From positions 1 through 10,591 of the forward strand of contig JAFGUL010000107.1 in the NCBI GenBank assembly GCA_016938535.1: a stretch of DNA of 10,591 bases. Direction: 5' to 3'. The notes beneath the pieces were generated by a model, which made no database searches, was not told where the DNA came from, and saw nothing but the letters and a program-made list of their open reading frames with translations. The translations under genes and the position numbers were made by a program. The DNA comes from Candidatus Delongbacteria bacterium. Lineage in GTDB: Bacteria > Delongbacteria > UBA4055. This document shows positions 5,452 through 10,591 of the stretch, piece by piece (position 1 is the stretch's first letter; each line of letters begins with the position of its first letter).

Positions 5452-6543
5452 ATGACAAATTCTGATAAAAAATATATGAGAACGGCCTTAAAAGAGGCTT
5501 TAAAGGGATCAGGAATGGTCAGTCCGAACCCGCTTGTCGGAGCTGTTGTCGTTAAGAACGGAAAGATCATCGGAAAGGGATATCATAAAAAGTTCGGTGA
5601 AAAACACGCTGAGGTAAATGCGTTCGAGAACTGTTCGGAAAGCCCGGCCGGCGCAGACCTGTATGTCACACTTGAACCATGCTCTCATCACGGGAAAACA
5701 CCACCGTGCACAGACCGTATAACAGCTGAAAAGATAAAAAGAGTCTTTATCGGTAATATTGATACTTCACCTCACTCATCCGGAAGAGGAATAAAAATAC
5801 TTGAAGAGGCGGGAATAGAAGTCGTTACCGGAGTCTGCGAAAATGAGTGCCGGCTGATAAATGGACCGTTTTTCTATTCACTCGAAAATAAACTTCCCTA
5901 TATTGCAGTAAAAGCGGCATCATCTGTTGACGGATGCATGTCCACTGAAACCAACGATTCAAAATGGATCACGAATGAAAAAAGCAGAAAAGAAGTTCAC
6001 AGATTGAGAAATTATTATGATGCGGTGATGGTGGGTAAAAATACTGTTCTGTCTGACGATCCGCAGCTGTCGGTGAGATATGTAAAGGGAAGAAATCCGA
6101 TCAGGATCATCGTTGACGAATCTCTTTCGCTACGCACTGACCATAAGGTTTTTGACGGATCGGCCAGGGTTATTATCATTACTTCAAAAGATGCGGATAC
6201 CTCAAAAGAAACTTATTATAAAAACAGGGGTATAAGCTTAGTTAAGGCGGAAAGGTCCGGCAGATATGTCGATCTGAGATCAGCCTTTGCGGAAATATTC
6301 AAAACGGGGATAAGATCTGTCATGGTTGAAGGAGGAGGCGAAATACACAGTTACATTCTTAATCACAGGCTTGCTCAGAGAGCTCATATTTTCATCGCGC
6401 CTGTGCTCATAGGCAGCGGAAGGCATTATTTTTCAGATTCCGGTTTCGGTATGATCAAGGATTCGATCGAACTTGATGTCATTTCAGAAAGAATATTTGA
6501 TAAGGATATTTATATCGATGCTTTTCTGAGGTACAGAACTTGA
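5452..6543 (+). CDS. ribD: Bifunctional riboflavin biosynthesis deaminase/reductase RibD
   Basis: A 363-residue cytoplasmic enzyme expected to catalyse two steps of riboflavin synthesis: deamination of diaminohydroxyphosphoribosylaminopyrimidine, then reduction of the ribose side chain with NADPH. The N-terminal deaminase domain (about 1-145) has PNPLVGAVVV (25-34), the zinc motif HAEVNAF (52-58, His52 and catalytic Glu54) and EPCSHHGKTPPC (75-86, zinc ligands Cys77 and Cys86). The reductase domain (about 149-363) has AVKAASSVDG (153-162), DAVMVGKNTVLSDDP (191-205) and VEGGGEIH (293-300). Length is normal and both catalytic halves look intact. The stop overlaps the TTG start of the next gene, so it appears to head the exopolysaccharide transcript. 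ribE, ribA/B and ribH are not nearby. Confidence 0.95.
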   Translation: MTNSDKKYMRTALKEALKGSGMVSPNPLVGAVVVKNGKIIGKGYHKKFGEKHAEVNAFENCSESPAGADLYVTLEPCSHHGKTPPCTDRITAEKIKRVFIGNIDTSPHSSGRGIKILEEAGIEVVTGVCENECRLINGPFFYSLENKLPYIAVKAASSVDGCMSTETNDSKWITNEKSRKEVHRLRNYYDAVMVGKNTVLSDDPQLSVRYVKGRNPIRIIVDESLSLRTDHKVFDGSARVIIITSKDADTSKETYYKNRGISLVKAERSGRYVDLRSAFAEIFKTGIRSVMVEGGGEIHSYILNHRLAQRAHIFIAPVLIGSGRHYFSDSGFGMIKDSIELDVISERIFDKDIYIDAFLRYRT

Positions 6544-7925
6544 AGATATCGAAAGAATCACAACTGCTGTTCCTGACAGATATGATATCTGTCAATCTGG
6601 CTACGGTATTTTTGTTTTTCATAAAGTTCAAATCCGGATTTTTCGTTACCTACAGTGATCATTCATATTCCCAGCTTCTGATTCTCGCTCCCTTACTATA
6701 TCTGTTCTGGCTTCTCATATTTCACATAAAGGATCTTTACAAATCGTTCTATTTCAGAAGTGCCGTAGAGATCGCTTTGAACAGTTTTTCGGGTATCACC
6801 CTCGGAATAATCGTCCTTTATGTACTTACCACGATGAACTTTAAGGAGTTTGCGGGAACGGGACTTCTTGTTTATTACGCATTAATGTGTTTTTTCGTGA
6901 TGTCGGGAAGAGTACTTTTCAAGGTCATGCTTAACAATATGCTCAGAAAAGGTGTCGGAGTGAGGAATGCACTCATTATCGGTTACAACAAATCAGCAAA
7001 GAAGATCATACGCGAGTATTTGAGAGGCAGGCTTCTCGGACTCAATATAATCGGGTTCATTGATGACGATCCCGATAATCCCGACTATCAGGGTTTTAAG
7101 ACACTCGGGGATCTTGATGTTTTTGAGGAGATCATAAAAAAGAACAGTGTAAGAGAGATAATAATTTCAGTTGAAGTAAAAGATCCTCTGCTCATCAACG
7201 ATATTATACTCAAATCGAAAGACTACAATGTATTTTACAAGGTAGTTCCCTCGCTCGAGGACATAATAAGCGGAAATGTGAGAACATACGAACTTTTCGG
7301 GTATAAACTTCTCGAACTTTTTCCCGACATTCTTTCTCCTTTCCAGAGAATGCTTAAAAGGCTGTTCGATGTGATAGTTTCAACCGTTCTTCTTATAATA
7401 ATGTCGCCTGTAATGCTGATAAGTGCAGTGATTATCAAGCTCGATTCAAAAGGAGAGATCATTTTCAGGCAGGACAGAGTGGGTAAGGATTTTAAAGAAT
7501 TCACTTTGTATAAATTCAGATCAATGAAGAAAAATGCTGAAGCGGAAACCGGAGCTGTCTGGGCTTCAAAGAACGATCCCCGTGTCACGAAATACGGCAA
7601 ATTCATGAGGAAAACAAGAATTGACGAACTTCCTCAGCTCATAAATGTTCTGATCGGAAACATGAGTTTTGTCGGACCGAGACCGGAGAGGAAATTCTTT
7701 GTGGACAAGTTCATACAGTCCATACCTTTTTACTACAAAAGGCTGAATGTAAAACCCGGTCTTACAGGCTGGGCTCAGGTGAAACATAAATATGATGAGA
7801 CATTTGACGATGTTAAAGAGAAGCTTAAATACGATCTGTACTATATTGAGAATATTTCTCTCAAACTTGATTTTATAATACTTTTCTACACAGCAAGAGT
7901 TGTAATAAATTTTAAAGGCCATTAA
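6540..7925 (+). CDS. Polyprenyl-phosphate sugar-1-phosphate transferase (WbaP/WcaJ type), exopolysaccharide initiation
   Basis: A 461-residue inner-membrane enzyme predicted to transfer a sugar phosphate from a UDP-sugar to undecaprenyl phosphate, the first step of exopolysaccharide synthesis. About four hydrophobic helices fill residues 10-130. A Rossmann-like CoA-binding-type domain follows (143-245; ALIIGYN, IGFIDDD). The bacterial sugar transferase domain starts at KRLFDVIVS (273-281) with the re-entrant hydrophobic helix. It has FRQDRVG (309-315), KFRSM (325-329), the catalytic Asp-Glu pair in RKTRIDELPQL (Asp362, Glu363), GPRP (379-382) and KPGLTGWAQV. The sugar specificity cannot be read. 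The start is TTG within TTGA, overlapping the ribD stop, with GAGGT 8 bases upstream. The first ATG, at codon 15, would cut into the first membrane helix, so TTG is preferred. Confidence 0.93.
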   Translation: MKISKESQLLFLTDMISVNLATVFLFFIKFKSGFFVTYSDHSYSQLLILAPLLYLFWLLIFHIKDLYKSFYFRSAVEIALNSFSGITLGIIVLYVLTTMNFKEFAGTGLLVYYALMCFFVMSGRVLFKVMLNNMLRKGVGVRNALIIGYNKSAKKIIREYLRGRLLGLNIIGFIDDDPDNPDYQGFKTLGDLDVFEEIIKKNSVREIIISVEVKDPLLINDIILKSKDYNVFYKVVPSLEDIISGNVRTYELFGYKLLELFPDILSPFQRMLKRLFDVIVSTVLLIIMSPVMLISAVIIKLDSKGEIIFRQDRVGKDFKEFTLYKFRSMKKNAEAETGAVWASKNDPRVTKYGKFMRKTRIDELPQLINVLIGNMSFVGPRPERKFFVDKFIQSIPFYYKRLNVKPGLTGWAQVKHKYDETFDDVKEKLKYDLYYIENISLKLDFIILFYTARVVINFKGH

Positions 7926-7940
7926 TTTCGGAGAGAATGA

Positions 7941-10511
7941 ATGAAAAAGACAGTTTTACTGATCATTATCGTTTTGACAACAGGTTTGTTCAGCCAGAAC
8001 GAAGATCTGCTTAAAATGTATGAAAGGATAACCGGTAAGGACCTGACCAAAGAATTAGAGAAAATAAGATCCGATAAGGTTCAGCCCGGGCAGAAAAAAA
8101 CGGGAATGGAGATCGATACAATAAGTGCCTTGACTGATTTCATGCCTGAAGAAATTCAGAGAGATTCAGTTGAAGAAAAAACTTATTTTGAAAAATATGC
8201 GTCCGGAATGCTTATAGATCCTTACGAAACGGAACTAAGGCAGTTCAGCATTGACTTTTCGTCGGTCAGGACAAGTTTGAATTATAATAAACAGATACCT
8301 GATAATTATGTTCTTGGTTCGGGTGATGTTTTCATCATAGATATCTGGGGTGCAATGGATAAAAATCATATCGTCGAAGTTACAAACGAGAATTTTATTA
8401 TAGTACCTCAGATCGGAAAGATAGACCTTTCGGGAATGAACTATAAGGCAGCAAAAAATACTATAGAGAACAAACTAGAAAAAATAAACGGAATAAAATT
8501 CAGCGTCAGACTGGGAGAGGTCAAGCCTGTTTCAGTTTTTATTGTCGGTGAAGTTATTAAGCCGGGAGTATATAATGTTTCTCCTTTTTCAAGCCTGATC
8601 GAGATCCTTGCAGTGGCAGGCGGTGTCAGTCCGCAGGGAAGTTTGAGGAATATCGAGCTTATTTCAGGAAATTCCGACCGTAAAAAAGTTGATCTGTATT
8701 CTCTGCTCTTTTTCGGTGAAAATCAGACAACGATACTTGAACCGAATATGACGGTTTTTATACCTATGATAGGTAAACAGGTAGCTGTGGCCGGAAATGT
8801 GAAGAGAGAAGGTATATTTGAAGCAGTTAACTCTGAAAAGCTGAGTGATATCTTGAAGATAGCAGGACGGACACCATTCTCTGATACATCAAGGATCGAG
8901 ATAGAAAGGCTTGACAAAGAAGGAAGAACAAGCATACTTTCAGTCTCTCTGAAAGACGATCCGAAAATATATGACGGAGATATTGTCAGGATATTCTCTA
9001 CTCTCGTTTTCAATTCGAGATATGTGTATCTTAAGGGTAATTTCAGACATAACAAAAAGATCCAGTACAATGAGGGTATGAGTCTGGCGGATATTTTTAA
9101 CAGTGACGAGATAATTTTCGAAAATACAGATATGAATTATGCCAATATCATCAGGAAGAACGGTATGGGAAAAAGAGACCTGATGATAAACTTTTCCCCT
9201 TTGTCCGCTTTTGAAAAACGGGGTGATCACAACATAGCTCTTATGGCAAGGGACACGATAGAAGTTTTCAGCCTTGACTCTGTTTCGTACTTTCCTTCAG
9301 TTGAAATATCAGGAGAAGTGAACAGGCAGGGAATTTATAAATTCACAAAAGACATGACAGTATCGAACCTGCTTTCATATTCGGGAGGCCTTACAGCCAA
9401 CGGTGATCCGGACAATATAGTGATCATCAGAAATTCAGGAAAGGACGGATATGATTATTTCTCGACCATTGATCCCGATACTTTCGTTCTGAAAAGTGAT
9501 GACAAGGTTCATGTATTCGATTTTGCCGCGAAAAATCCCGTTCAGAATGTTCAGATATGGGGTCATGTAAAAAATCAGGGAACTTATGTCCATTCGAAAG
9601 GAATGAGCGTCAACGATCTTATTACTCTTTCGGGAGGGTTCAGAAATGACGCGATGACAGATTCGATCGAAGTAGTGACCGGTATAAACAAAGACAACAA
9701 TATTCTCAACACTTCATGGTATGACCTTAATGAATCAGAAAATATAAAACTCCAGCCTAATGATATTGTGTTCATAAGGAGGATCAGAGATTACGGGAAG
9801 GTTAACTATGTTAAAATCCTGGGCGAGGTCCAGTTCCCGGGAATGTATGCTTTAAGAGAGAACGAGGAACTTTCAGATCTTCTCGACAGGTGCGGCGGGT
9901 TTACAAATAATGCTCAGATAAAATCGACTCAGATATTCAGGGATGAGGTCAGACAGAAGCAGAAAGTTAAAATAAAAGAATTAAGAGACGAACTTAACAA
10001 CAAACTTCAGCTTCAGATGATGATATCGGGAAATAAAGATCTGGCGGGAGCACTTAATGTAGCCAAATTTGATTCCATCGAGGCATCGGGAAGGGTAATT
10101 CTCGATATTGATCAGTTCGGCAACCACGAGCAATTCTATTTTCAGGACAAGGACTCCATTTATGTGCCGAGTATATCACGAACTATCCTTGTAATGGGAG
10201 AGGTCAATCAGCAGACGGCGATCACATTTAATCCGGGCAAAAGGAAAGTTAAGTATTACCTCGACAAAGTAGGAGGTATCACCGGAACTGCTGATGAGGA
10301 TAATATTTATGTCATAAAATCGAACGGCGAGCTTGTCAGGAAGACCGGATGGTTCAGCAGCATTTACTCTTACGAACTTGAACAGGGCGATATGATCTAT
10401 GTCCCTTATGATTACAGCAGGATCGATCTCCTTGAACTGACAAAGGATGTCACCACGATACTTTACCAGCTGAGTCTCTCTGCCGCCACGGTCTATCAGA
10501 TGTCGAGATAA
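7941..10511 (+). CDS. Polysaccharide export protein with poly_export and seven SLBB-type repeats (Wza-like)
   Basis: An 856-residue secreted protein predicted to form the outer-membrane/periplasmic channel for polysaccharide. Residues 1-18 are a signal peptide (MKK, hydrophobic core, then LFSQN). There is no lipobox cysteine; the only Cys is at 651, so unlike Wza it is probably not a lipoprotein. The poly_export domain follows (about 121-195; NYVLGSGDVFIIDIWG). SLBB-like repeats begin near residues 198, 280, 360, 453, 536, 623 and 749, each with a (V/I)xGxV...GxY pattern and usually a GG pair; the third is the most divergent. A Lys/Glu-rich, probably helical insert (668-705) lies between repeats six and seven. 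The C-terminal 25 residues look like an amphipathic helix, as in Wza-type channels. GGAGAG precedes the ATG by 5 bases, 15 bases after the transferase gene. Such long multi-SLBB forms are common in Bacteroidota-like genomes. Confidence 0.92.
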   Translation: MKKTVLLIIIVLTTGLFSQNEDLLKMYERITGKDLTKELEKIRSDKVQPGQKKTGMEIDTISALTDFMPEEIQRDSVEEKTYFEKYASGMLIDPYETELRQFSIDFSSVRTSLNYNKQIPDNYVLGSGDVFIIDIWGAMDKNHIVEVTNENFIIVPQIGKIDLSGMNYKAAKNTIENKLEKINGIKFSVRLGEVKPVSVFIVGEVIKPGVYNVSPFSSLIEILAVAGGVSPQGSLRNIELISGNSDRKKVDLYSLLFFGENQTTILEPNMTVFIPMIGKQVAVAGNVKREGIFEAVNSEKLSDILKIAGRTPFSDTSRIEIERLDKEGRTSILSVSLKDDPKIYDGDIVRIFSTLVFNSRYVYLKGNFRHNKKIQYNEGMSLADIFNSDEIIFENTDMNYANIIRKNGMGKRDLMINFSPLSAFEKRGDHNIALMARDTIEVFSLDSVSYFPSVEISGEVNRQGIYKFTKDMTVSNLLSYSGGLTANGDPDNIVIIRNSGKDGYDYFSTIDPDTFVLKSDDKVHVFDFAAKNPVQNVQIWGHVKNQGTYVHSKGMSVNDLITLSGGFRNDAMTDSIEVVTGINKDNNILNTSWYDLNESENIKLQPNDIVFIRRIRDYGKVNYVKILGEVQFPGMYALRENEELSDLLDRCGGFTNNAQIKSTQIFRDEVRQKQKVKIKELRDELNNKLQLQMMISGNKDLAGALNVAKFDSIEASGRVILDIDQFGNHEQFYFQDKDSIYVPSISRTILVMGEVNQQTAITFNPGKRKVKYYLDKVGGITGTADEDNIYVIKSNGELVRKTGWFSSIYSYELEQGDMIYVPYDYSRIDLLELTKDVTTILYQLSLSAATVYQMSR

Positions 10512-10516
10512 CCGCT

Positions 10517-10591
10517 ATGAAACCGCTTTCTGCTCTGCTTGATAATTATTACGACAACCTTCTTTTCAACAAAGGTTTGAGCAGACTTACC
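10517..10591 (+). CDS. Start of a further gene in the exopolysaccharide operon (partial)
   Basis: An open frame of 25 codons begins with ATG five bases after the stop of the export protein and runs off the window without a stop. It starts MKPLSALLDNYYDNLLFNKG. A weak GAG lies about nine bases upstream. Tight spacing and common strand suggest it belongs to the same operon, perhaps a chain-length/copolymerase or other assembly protein, but the visible residues are too few to name it. There is no membrane helix or signal peptide in the visible part. Confidence 0.55.
   Translation, partial: MKPLSALLDNYYDNLLFNKGLSRLT

Noticed and set aside
7235..7922. Two overlapping minus-strand open frames inside the sugar transferase gene
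   Set aside because: They are shadows of the conserved catalytic domain coding strand.
9300..9910. DNA tandem repeats in the export protein gene
   Set aside because: The repetition is at protein level (SLBB domains); the DNA copies are diverged and no direct nucleotide repeats stand out.

Overview
The window is AT-leaning chromosomal DNA from a bacterium that probably has a Gram-negative envelope. It encodes a large outer-membrane-type polysaccharide export protein with many SLBB repeats and an undecaprenyl-phosphate sugar transferase. The long SLBB-repeat exporter and -10 elements of the form TATATTTG (which fit both TATAAT and the TAnnTTTG motif of Bacteroidota) suggest the FCB assemblage: Bacteroidota, Ignavibacteriota or a related candidate phylum. 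This placement is an inference of low to moderate strength. No insertion sequence, phage gene, CRISPR array or pseudogenised ORF is visible.

Layout. (1) Positions 1-242, minus strand: two tandem serine tRNA genes, Ser(UGA) then Ser(GCU), behind a near-consensus promoter. (2) 255-773, minus: a conserved-looking 172-residue protein of unknown function. (3) 850-1974, plus: hemW, the radical-SAM heme chaperone, divergent from the 172-residue gene and possibly translated from a leaderless mRNA. (4) 5308-1964, minus: a tight three-gene operon. Its first gene encodes a 788-residue protein that I read as a catalytically dead metallo-beta-lactamase/beta-CASP protein (RNase J/CPSF-like) with a long unrecognised N-terminal half. 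It is followed by queE (7-carboxy-7-deazaguanine synthase) and a small Dabb-family protein whose 3' end overlaps hemW convergently by 11 bases. (5) 5452-10591, plus: ribD (riboflavin synthesis), a polyprenyl-phosphate sugar phosphotransferase whose TTG start overlaps the ribD stop, the SLBB export protein, and the first 25 codons of a further gene cut by the window edge.

How the parts work together. The rightward cluster joins one riboflavin enzyme to the beginning of an exopolysaccharide locus: lipid-linked sugar initiation in the inner membrane, then export across the envelope. The leftward operon starts from a promoter whose -10 lies inside a short inverted repeat. It joins 7-deazaguanine (queuosine-type) precursor synthesis to a putative RNase-fold pseudoenzyme.

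The strongest candidate for something undescribed is the 788-residue protein. The order and spacing of beta-CASP nuclease motifs are recognisable, but nearly every metal ligand is replaced (HxHxDH appears as NxRxKH, motif 3 His as Val, motif 4 Asp as Asn, the C-terminal His as Thr).
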